64,000 nt of DNA from NCBI GenBank assembly GCA_002432025.1, contig DJFE01000021.1:1-64000 (forward strand), given 5' to 3'. This DNA comes from Candidatus Avelusimicrobium stercoris. GTDB lineage: Bacteria; Elusimicrobiota; Elusimicrobia; Elusimicrobiales; Elusimicrobiaceae. The translations under genes and the position numbers were made by a program. The notes below the pieces were generated by a model. The model saw only the letters and a list, made by a program, of their open reading frames with translations, did no database searches and was not told the origin of the DNA. Of the stretch, positions 33,639 through 40,595 are shown piece by piece. Every line of letters starts with the position of its first letter. Positions within the stretch are counted from its first letter, which is position 1.

Positions 33639-33883
33639 AGTGCGCAGGGGAAACCCTGCACCGACAATTTAATGTTTTTGGAATCCTATTGAAGAATAGG
33701 AAGGCTTTGGAAAACCCAAAGTTCTGAGAGAGTCCAAAAAACAGTTAGTTTAGGCAGAAGATGAGGGGAAGTCATGAGCCCCTTGTCTTCTGCCGAGTGT
33801 TTCGCACATATTTTATATGGGCGGGACCACGGCTGTTTATTGGCAAGACTTCTCTCAGACTTGTCCTAACCAGCCGTTTTTTT
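33639..33883 (+). ncRNA. Structured RNA, copy A of an unrecognised two-copy family
   Basis: About 245 nt from an extended -10 promoter to an intrinsic terminator. Helices: P1 GCAGGG/CCCTGC with GAAA loop (33644-33659); P2 TGTTTTTGGA/TCCAAAAAACA (around 33673-33743) enclosing P3 TCCTATT/AATAGGA (33684-33701) and P4 CTTTGG/CCAAAG (33705-33721); P5 16 bp (33753-33768/33779-33794); P6 13 bp with one mismatch (33799-33811/33815-33827); terminator CGGCTG/CAGCCG plus T7 (33830-33883). TCTGAGAGA (33723-33731) pairs with TCTCTCAGA in the terminator loop (33851-33859), a pseudoknot. The same plan with different stems and near-identical linkers occurs at 60709-60961. No RNase P, tmRNA, SRP or 6S signature was found. 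Role unknown. Confidence 0.8.
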
Positions 33884-34040
33884 AGGTCTTCCTTCGCTTT
33901 TCATCCTTGTTACCGCTTCATTCTTCGTAGGTTCCGTTCGCTTTCATACGTTACAGCACATACGTATGAACGGGAAAGGGGCTTATGCACATCTCCGCCA
34001 AGAGGCAGGCCCCTTCCCCTGCTTTGTGGAGGAACTTTTT

Positions 34041-36158
34041 ATGAAAATCGCCGTTGTTATTCCGTCTAAAAACGGGCTGCACCATATGAAGGAGTGCCTG
34101 CCTACCGTATTGGCTGCCGCCAAAAAATCTACCGTTCCCGTCAGTATTACCGTTGTGGTGGGGGATTCTACGGACGGTTCTATGCAAGAGGCTCCTGCGT
34201 TATTCCCGCAAGTTAAATTTTTGGAAAACCCCAAGCACGGGGCGTCGTCTGCGCGCAATTTTGGCGTAGCCGCCGCGCAGGGTGAGTGGCTTTGCTTTTT
34301 GGATAATGATGTATTTGTTGATGAGGATTTTTTTAATACGGCCCAAAAATATTTGCGCCCGGATGTGTTTTGCGTGGCGTGTGCGGGCTACTGCGCCTAT
34401 CCCAAAAAAGCAGGCGCGTGGGAGCAGTTGGACGGCGTAAAATTATTGGGCTGGAAGAAAGGTTTTCCGCGTTTTACACATAATATTTACAACGACGATT
34501 TGCCGGAAATGCAGGAATATCCCTCTTGGGGCGTGCAGGGAGCGTATTTCTTTTGCCAGCGGAGTTACTTTGATTTGTTAGGTGGTTTTGACGAAAATTT
34601 GGACCCGTATATGCTGGAAGAAACAGACCTTGTTTACCGGGGTTTAAAACGTGGCTGGAAAGTGATTTATGCGCCTGATACCAAGCCCCGCCACAAATGC
34701 GGCGGTACGATTAACAGCAAAAAAAGCAAATTTACGCAATTTTTATCCAAACGCAACCGCACTTGGTTTGTGTGGAAAAATATACACGATTCGTCGCTTT
34801 GTCTGGCGCATTGGCTGCGGTTTGTGTTTTCGTTTTCGCCCCGCTTGTGGAAGGAGTGCTTGAAGGGCTATTCGGTTTTTCATAAGGCGGCCCTGCGCGA
34901 AAAATCTGCCCGCAAAAAGACGGATTTAGAACTGTTGGAAGAGTCCAAAGCGTTTGAACAATTTGTAAAAAAAAACGCTAATTTGCAAAAACAACTAGAT
35001 ACAAAAGCCCAACTGGACTTTTTGCAAGAGCGCTTGCTGTGTTATAGTTATAAATATAACAATTCTTGGAAGATTTCCTCTCATATGTTAGGGGCCAGTA
35101 TATCTAGTTTAAAATTTAGTAGGTTAGTTTCAAAAAAATCCTCCAACACTATTAGGATTTGTATGGATTTGGAAGGCGGGTTGGGGGATTTGATGCCGGG
35201 ATTAAATTATGTGTGCGCTTTTTATAAAAAATTTGCCCCTTTATCCCCAATGACGATAGATATCTCTTTTCATAACTTAAAAATGCTTAACGCGTTTTTG
35301 CCGCCTTTTGTGAACCGGACTCTTTTGCAAAGAGAAATAAAAGATTATCCGTATGATTTGATTATAAATGTTATCCGCTGCCCAGTTATAAAAGCGGCAA
35401 ATATTCACGCCTTTCCGAAACAGTTAAAAGCGTATGTTACAAAACTGCTTAATTTTGAAAAGGAAAACAAAGAATTTCTGGTTTTAACTCCTTACAAAGA
35501 TACCATTACAAATAATATTTACTCGCCTGTTGTTAATCGTTGGCACCAAGCGGATATGGTAGAGGAACTGAACCTAACAGAGGATTTTGTTTTACCTGTT
35601 TCTTTCAAAAACGAAGCAGAAACTTTGACTAAATTCGGTTTAACGTCAAAAAAATTCATAACCGTAAATAGAGAAGTTGGCCTCGCCGGAGTAATTGAAA
35701 GCACAAAACTATGGCCGTTGGACTATTACCGGAAATTAGTGTCTATGATAAAGAGCGCATACCCCTCGTATCAAATCATAGAAGTTGGATATGGTAAAGG
35801 CGAGCGTTTAGGAAATACTGATAAAAACTTGGCGGGAAAAACCTCGTTAGAGGAAATAAAAGTCATTTTAAAGCACGCTCTTTTGCATATAGACAGCGAG
35901 GGCGGACTAGTTTACTTGCGCCACGCATTAAAGGGGGGACCGTCTTGTGTGTTTTACGGGCCAACCTCCCCGCAAGTTTACGGATATTCCGAAAATATCA
36001 GTTTGTGCAGTAATGCTTGCCCTATACATTGCGAGTGTTATTCCCGCACTTGGCAAAAAAAATGCTTAACAGGGAAAAGAATATGTATGGAAAGTATTAC
36101 GCCCCAATACGCATTGGATAAAATTATTGACTCCAAACTATTACAAAAGGATAAATAA
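34041..36158 (+). CDS. Two-domain glycosyltransferase: GT2 N-terminus, GT9/heptosyltransferase-like C-terminus
   Basis: 705 residues from the ATG at 34041, with GGAGGA eight bases upstream. Residues 1-250: family 2 glycosyltransferase (AVVIPSKNGLHHMKECLPT, SARNFGVAAAQGEW, DND metal site at 88-90, ML-EETDLVYRG). Residues 250-370: basic helical linker. Residues 380-700: GT9-like fold (DLEGGLGDLMPGLNYV, STKLWPLDYYRKLV, DSEGGLVYLRHALKGGP, FYGPTSPQVYGYS). Probably builds surface polysaccharide or glycan. Base composition turns AT-rich from about 35040 onwards, suggesting a domain gained by transfer. The 33884-34040 leader has an AAGGGGC/GCCCCTT hairpin. The acyltransferase follows after one base. 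Confidence 0.8.
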   Translation: MKIAVVIPSKNGLHHMKECLPTVLAAAKKSTVPVSITVVVGDSTDGSMQEAPALFPQVKFLENPKHGASSARNFGVAAAQGEWLCFLDNDVFVDEDFFNTAQKYLRPDVFCVACAGYCAYPKKAGAWEQLDGVKLLGWKKGFPRFTHNIYNDDLPEMQEYPSWGVQGAYFFCQRSYFDLLGGFDENLDPYMLEETDLVYRGLKRGWKVIYAPDTKPRHKCGGTINSKKSKFTQFLSKRNRTWFVWKNIHDSSLCLAHWLRFVFSFSPRLWKECLKGYSVFHKAALREKSARKKTDLELLEESKAFEQFVKKNANLQKQLDTKAQLDFLQERLLCYSYKYNNSWKISSHMLGASISSLKFSRLVSKKSSNTIRICMDLEGGLGDLMPGLNYVCAFYKKFAPLSPMTIDISFHNLKMLNAFLPPFVNRTLLQREIKDYPYDLIINVIRCPVIKAANIHAFPKQLKAYVTKLLNFEKENKEFLVLTPYKDTITNNIYSPVVNRWHQADMVEELNLTEDFVLPVSFKNEAETLTKFGLTSKKFITVNREVGLAGVIESTKLWPLDYYRKLVSMIKSAYPSYQIIEVGYGKGERLGNTDKNLAGKTSLEEIKVILKHALLHIDSEGGLVYLRHALKGGPSCVFYGPTSPQVYGYSENISLCSNACPIHCECYSRTWQKKCLTGKRICMESITPQYALDKIIDSKLLQKDK

Positions 36159-36159
36159 A

Positions 36160-36858
36160 ATGACTGAAAGTGAGAAAGATATTCTATACAGTAAATACGG
36201 ATATTCCAAAATCTTACTTTTTATTCATTTACTGGGAAAATATATTAAAGACTTATATCATCCGAGTATTCAAATTAAGAAACCGATAGTTATAGGAAAG
36301 AATAATATTATTCCTTTTATTCCCCAAGGGGTGCAAATAGAAATATATGGGGAGAATAATAAAATAGAAATAGCCCCTTCGGTAAAAAAGTGGATAGGGA
36401 TAATTGCGTGTGGCGATATAGAAACCCCGGTATATAATTGTCATATAAAAATTGGTGAGAATTCTGATGCTAATGGCGTAAATATTATTGTAATGGAAGA
36501 CAATACAACCGTTACTATTGGAGATAATTGTATATTCTCTTGGGGAATATGGCTATTTGCTAGTGATACCCATACCATTTATGACGTTAAAACCAAGAAA
36601 TTACAAAACTGGGGCAAGGAAATTGTCATTAGTGATAATGTTTGGTTGGCTAGGGACTGTACAATTTTAAAGAATAGTTTTATTGCCAAAAATTGTGTAG
36701 TAGGGGCTTCTGCGGTGGTATCCGGTAAGTTTACGGAGGAAAACTGCGTAATTGCCGGGAACCCAGCCAAGGTTGTAAAGCGCGGCGTGGCTTGGGATAG
36801 GCGCCGCCCAAAGGAATATATTAAAGAATATCCACTAGAAAAAAATCCGCCGCGTTAA
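36160..36858 (+). CDS. Left-handed beta-helix (hexapeptide repeat) O-acyltransferase
   Basis: 232 residues from the ATG at 36160. Hexapeptide repeats run from about residue 60 (IEIYGENNKIEI, VTIGDNCIFSWGI, ISDNVWLARDCTI, IAKNCVVGASAVV) to the closing AGNPAKVVKRG motif. The SDTHTIYD segment supplies the catalytic histidine position of this family. It likely acetylates or acylates a sugar in the glycan made by its neighbour. AT-rich like the end of the preceding gene. The stop codon sits in the loop of its own terminator hairpin. Confidence 0.85.
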   Translation: MTESEKDILYSKYGYSKILLFIHLLGKYIKDLYHPSIQIKKPIVIGKNNIIPFIPQGVQIEIYGENNKIEIAPSVKKWIGIIACGDIETPVYNCHIKIGENSDANGVNIIVMEDNTTVTIGDNCIFSWGIWLFASDTHTIYDVKTKKLQNWGKEIVISDNVWLARDCTILKNSFIAKNCVVGASAVVSGKFTEENCVIAGNPAKVVKRGVAWDRRRPKEYIKEYPLEKNPPR

Positions 36859-36870
36859 CGCGGCGGATTT
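36843..36870 (+). terminator. Terminator overlapping the acyltransferase stop codon
   Basis: AAATCCGCCGCG/CGCGGCGGATTT perfect 12-bp stem; the four-base loop TTAA includes the TAA stop. Confidence 0.85.
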
Positions 36871-36936
36871 CAAAAAGTTTATAACTACTGCTCACAATAA
36901 ACCCCGGGCGTAAGCCCGAGGGATGGAGTGTGCGAA

Positions 36937-36981
36937 CCCGCTACTAGAAAACTTTGTTTTCTCATTATGTTTAGTAGCGGG
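36937..36981. other. Intergenic hairpin
   Basis: CCCGCTACTA/TAGTAGCGGG perfect 10-bp stem with a 25-base T-rich loop between the acyltransferase and rdgB terminators. No gene or U-tract is associated; meaning unknown. Confidence 0.55.
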
Positions 36982-37016
36982 CAAAATTAAGCAACGCTGA
37001 AATTTTGGAGCAAAAG

Positions 37017-37044
37017 AAACCCCGAGCGTGAGCTCGGGGAGTTT
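37017..37044 (-). terminator. Terminator of rdgB
   Basis: CCCCGAGC/GCTCGGGG with loop GTGA; on the minus strand followed by TTTCTTTT. Confidence 0.82.
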
Positions 37045-37057
37045 CATAAAATCCAAC

Positions 37058-37672
37058 TTATTTTTGCGGTTTTAACAGCACTAACCTTTCGGCTAATTTT
37101 TCAAACGCCCGGGCCCGGTGGCTGATTTTATTCTTTTCGGCTTCTGTCAGTTCCGCAAGCGTTTTTTTGGTTTCGCCCACTAAAAACAGCGGGTCATACC
37201 CAAAACCGTTTTCGCCGCGGTAACCAAAACCAATGTATCCGTCCAGCGCGCCCTCAAAGGTTTGTACGCACCCTTGCGGGGTTGCCAGGCAGGCCACTGT
37301 GCGAAAACTGGCTCCGCGTTGGGGCAGTAACTGCCCCTCCAAGGCGGATAACAACTTGCGGTTGTTATCGTCTGCGTCGGCGTGTTCGCCCGCATAACGG
37401 GCGGTATATACGCCGGGGGCTCCGTTTAAAAACTTTACTTCCAGCCCCGTATCGTCCGAAATAGCGGGTAACCCCGTTTGGCGGGAAGCATAGACGGCTT
37501 TTATTTCCGCGTTGTCTTCCAACGTGAGGCCCGTTTCGGGCGGGAGCGTTAAGCCTTTAAAATCCGCCAAACTGACGTATTCTATCGGCGTGCCGTTTTT
37601 GGTTTTTACGGGCAAGATGTCTATTAACTCTTTAAACTTATGCGGGTTGCCCGTAGCAATTAAAATCTTCAT
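37058..37672 (-). CDS. rdgB: RdgB/HAM1 family non-canonical purine NTP pyrophosphatase
   Basis: 204 residues from the ATG at 37672. Signatures: ILIATGNPHKFKEL at the N-terminus, ISDDTGLEVKFLNGAPGVYTARYAG, FEGALDGYIGF, GENGFGYDPLF, and SHRARAFEKLAE. Hydrolyses ITP, XTP and dITP to monophosphates, cleaning the nucleotide pool. A longer in-frame start would overlap the upstream gene's end and lacks a ribosome site. It follows the exported PepT-like gene by 17 bases, probably in one operon. Confidence 0.94.
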   Translation of the reverse strand: MKILIATGNPHKFKELIDILPVKTKNGTPIEYVSLADFKGLTLPPETGLTLEDNAEIKAVYASRQTGLPAISDDTGLEVKFLNGAPGVYTARYAGEHADADDNNRKLLSALEGQLLPQRGASFRTVACLATPQGCVQTFEGALDGYIGFGYRGENGFGYDPLFLVGETKKTLAELTEAEKNKISHRARAFEKLAERLVLLKPQK

Positions 37673-37689
37673 TAACTTGTTGCGCCTTC

Positions 37690-39090
37690 TTATTTCATCA
37701 TTACGACTTCGTCGGTCATATTCAGCGCGACCAAGTACGCCTTGTACATATCTTCTTCGCTGAGCCACTCGGTGAAGGCGTGGGGGTTGTTTTGCCCCGT
37801 AAATACGGTGTAGGCCCCTTTGCCCAGTTTAAGCATTAACATAGAGGCCGTCGTGCCGGCGCGTTCTTCTTTAAAGTTCGGCGTTACGCCCGCGTTTTTG
37901 AGCGCGTTGGCAACCACTTGGTGCGCTTGCGGGTGGATGTTTTCGGCTACGTTGCCGTATTGTTTGGCAATCGCGCGTTCAATCTTCACGCCGTATTTAG
38001 CGCTGATTTCTTTGGCTACTTTGTCGGCGTAGTTCTTCCAGTCGTCAATGTTCTGCTGGCGGAAATCGCGCAGGCGGAAGTCCAGTTCGGCTACGTTTAC
38101 TTTGCCGTCGCCCATATCCATATGGTGCAGTTCCACATAGCCTTGCTGGCCGCGGCTGTTGTTGGGCAGCCACTCGTCCTTGGCGCAGGCGGCGCCCAGT
38201 TCGCAGGCGGGTTTCCAAGCGTTTCTGTAACCGTTTTCAGCGGCCATAGATTGGTGTCCGTTTACACCGTGCACGCGGTAAATCACTTTTTCGGCGTTGA
38301 AGTTGCTTACCACTACTTCGCCGTTTACGCCGCCGTCAAAGTCAAAGGCGAGGTCCGGGTTGTAGGGGGTTTCTTCAATATAATCAGCCGAGCGGCCCAC
38401 GTCTTCGTTGGGCGTAATGACGATTTGAATTTTACCGTGTTTTTTAGCCGGGTTTTCGGCCAAGGTTTGAATTAAGGTTACAATGACGGATACGCCGGCC
38501 TTATCGTCGGCGGATAACATTGTGGTACCGTCGGAAGTAACAATGGTTTTACCAATCATTTGCTTCAAATACGGGTCGGTTTCCAAGGTCATTGTGTGGC
38601 CGTTTTTCAGTTGAATCGGTTTGCCGTCGTATTTAGCGATTTTTTGCGCTTTAATGTTTTTGCCGATAATATCGGGCGTGGTATCATAATGGCAACTAAA
38701 ACCCAAGGTAGGGGTTTGCCAATTTACATTGGACGGAATTTCCACATAAATATAGTAATGTTCGGACAAGGTGGTCTTAAAGCCGAATTTTTGGATTTCG
38801 GCGTATAATTTTTTGGCGGTCTCAATTTGTTCCGGCGTCATATCGGTGGCGTCGCTGCTTTGGCTGTCGTAGGTGGTGTATTTTAGAAAGCGGTCCAGCA
38901 TCGTGCTGCGGTATTTAGCGGCCAAAGAGGCATTTTTCTGCCCCAAATTCTTACGGACGGAATCTTTTACATAGGTGCGTTCACGCGGAGTGTTGTTAGC
39001 GGGCCAGGCGGTAGCGGCATAGGCTTGGCTGGCAAAAGAAGCGCCGAAAACAAATACGGACAAAACGGCGAACAACTGTTTGATTTGCAT
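37690..39090 (-). CDS. Exported M20B (PepT-like) metallopeptidase, divergent
   Basis: 466 residues from the ATG at 39090 (AAAGGAG upstream). Signal peptide residues 1-24 (LFAVLSVFVFGASFASQAYA). M20B landmarks: metal ligands in FSCHYDTTPDI and LSADDKAGV, the catalytic-base region TPNEDVGRSAD (family TPDEEVG), YRVHGVNGHQS in the lid domain, and a C-terminal HAFTEWLS. The metal-ligand Glu after the base Glu is Asp here. PepT tripeptidases are normally cytosolic, so an exported copy is unusual. A second, closer PepT relative lies upstream at 39231-40595. Confidence 0.85.
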   Translation of the reverse strand: MQIKQLFAVLSVFVFGASFASQAYAATAWPANNTPRERTYVKDSVRKNLGQKNASLAAKYRSTMLDRFLKYTTYDSQSSDATDMTPEQIETAKKLYAEIQKFGFKTTLSEHYYIYVEIPSNVNWQTPTLGFSCHYDTTPDIIGKNIKAQKIAKYDGKPIQLKNGHTMTLETDPYLKQMIGKTIVTSDGTTMLSADDKAGVSVIVTLIQTLAENPAKKHGKIQIVITPNEDVGRSADYIEETPYNPDLAFDFDGGVNGEVVVSNFNAEKVIYRVHGVNGHQSMAAENGYRNAWKPACELGAACAKDEWLPNNSRGQQGYVELHHMDMGDGKVNVAELDFRLRDFRQQNIDDWKNYADKVAKEISAKYGVKIERAIAKQYGNVAENIHPQAHQVVANALKNAGVTPNFKEERAGTTASMLMLKLGKGAYTVFTGQNNPHAFTEWLSEEDMYKAYLVALNMTDEVVMMK

Positions 39091-39200
39091 AAAATCTCCT
39101 TTGATTAATATTACTATTATTTTATGAATCTGCCCCCTTTGCCGCAAGGGCCAAAAGACCTAAATAAAACTTGGGTCCTAAATGTAGGGGGAAATAAAAA

Positions 39201-39219
39201 CCCCCGCGCAGGGCGGGGG
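39201..39219 (-). terminator. Terminator after pepT
   Basis: CCCCCGC/GCGGGGG stem; the minus strand continues into TTTTTA. 12 bases past the stop. Confidence 0.78.
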
Positions 39220-39230
39220 AGTGAAAGAGT

Positions 39231-40595
39231 CTATTTTTCTGTTTGCGGAGCGGGTTGCAGGTTCCACAGGGTAATTAGCCTTATCACCGTGCGCAGGGAG
39301 GCTTCCATTACGTCCACATCCGCATATTCGCGCTCGCTGTGCAGGTTGTACTGCCCGGCGAAGATATCCGGCGTGGGCAGGCCCATAAACGAAAGTGTAG
39401 AGCCGTCCGTCCCGCCGCGCGCCGCCATACGGTTGGGCGTAATGTCCTCTTGGCGCATTGCCATTTCGGCCAAATTTACCACTTGGGCGGGCAGGACCGT
39501 CTTCATATTCTTATACTGGTCTTCAAACGTCAGTTCAAAACCCGTACCTTTATAGTTCATTGCTTTAACGGTGTTAAAGGCGCGGGTAACCTCGTTTACA
39601 AGGCCTTGCATTTCCTCGTCCGTAAACGCGCGGATAATGCCCTTTACCGTGCTTTCGTCGCCGTTAGTAACAATGGAGTCCACCAAAATAAACCCGCGGC
39701 GGCCGGCCGTGTTTTCCGGGCGGCTTTGGCGCGGCAGGAGCGTATGGAAATCTGACGCCATTAACAGGTTGTCTGCAAAGGCGGAGTTCATTGCTTCACC
39801 GGGGTGGACGGCGCGCAAGCCCTTAAATACGGCGGTAAAGGCCTTGGCGTTAAAGGTTTCGTCCGTCAGTTGCCCTAGGTCGCTGCCGTCCAGGGTATAG
39901 GCGTAATCGGCGCCAAACGCGGCTACGTCCATTTTTTCGGCGCCTGTGCCCACTTCTTCATCCGGCGTAAAGGCTACTTTAATAAGCCCGTGTTCCAGTT
40001 CCGGGTGGTCATAGAGGTATTGCACCATCGTCATTATCACGGCTACACCCGTTTTGTCGTCCGCACCCAATAACGTGCCGCCGGAAGCGGTGATAATATC
40101 GTGTCCGCGCGCGCGGGCGAGTTGGGCCGAGTTGGCGGGATTAATGACTAATTTTTTCTCGGCGTTAATGACAATGTCGCCCCCTTGGTAGTTTTTATGT
40201 ACTTGGGGTTTAACGTCCTTGCCGGAGGCTTCCAGCGCGGTATCCATATGCGCGAGGAAGGCCACTACGGGCGAGGGGTTCGCCGCCGTGGCAGGGATTT
40301 CCCCGGTAACAATGGCGTGCGCGTCTATCTTTACGTTTTTAGCCCCGTATTTTTTAAGTTCCTTGGCCAGCGCCTTAGCCATTTTTAACTGGCCGGGCGT
40401 GCTGGGGACCTTATCCGTTTGGTCGTTGGATTGGGTGTCAAACGTAACATATTTGGTAAAGCGTTCCGTCAGTTGTTTTTTTGCTTCGGCTTTACTATAT
40501 TTGGTTACGGTTTTCCACTCCAAGTCCTGCGCTTGCGCCACAAGGGGCAAGCACAGGGTGGCCACGCAAGCGGCCGCGGTGCAAAGTTTGTTCAT
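39231..40595 (-). CDS. pepT: Exported peptidase T (tripeptide aminopeptidase)
   Basis: 454 residues. Signal peptide residues 1-22 (LCTAAACVATLCLPLVAQAQ). M20B signatures: FLAHMDTALEASG, the inserted TASGGTLLGADDKTGVAV metal ligands, AFTPDEEVGTGAEK (base and ligand intact), and the late RGGTDGSTLSFMGLPTPDIF motif. Closely PepT-like; removes N-terminal residues from tripeptides, here probably in the periplasm. Its start overlaps the valS stop by one base (operon with valS). Confidence 0.9.
   Translation of the reverse strand: MNKLCTAAACVATLCLPLVAQAQDLEWKTVTKYSKAEAKKQLTERFTKYVTFDTQSNDQTDKVPSTPGQLKMAKALAKELKKYGAKNVKIDAHAIVTGEIPATAANPSPVVAFLAHMDTALEASGKDVKPQVHKNYQGGDIVINAEKKLVINPANSAQLARARGHDIITASGGTLLGADDKTGVAVIMTMVQYLYDHPELEHGLIKVAFTPDEEVGTGAEKMDVAAFGADYAYTLDGSDLGQLTDETFNAKAFTAVFKGLRAVHPGEAMNSAFADNLLMASDFHTLLPRQSRPENTAGRRGFILVDSIVTNGDESTVKGIIRAFTDEEMQGLVNEVTRAFNTVKAMNYKGTGFELTFEDQYKNMKTVLPAQVVNLAEMAMRQEDITPNRMAARGGTDGSTLSFMGLPTPDIFAGQYNLHSEREYADVDVMEASLRTVIRLITLWNLQPAPQTEK

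Noticed and set aside
33815..33835. T-box-like GGGCGGGACCACGG sequence before the terminator of RNA A
   Set aside because: It is explained as the 3' arm of P6 plus the shared ACCACGG linker, the UGGN needed to meet the tRNA end is not present, copy B has no equivalent, and the downstream gene is not amino-acid related.
36937..36981. Hairpin considered as a copy of the structured RNA family
   Set aside because: It lacks all shared linker blocks and has no promoter or U-tract.
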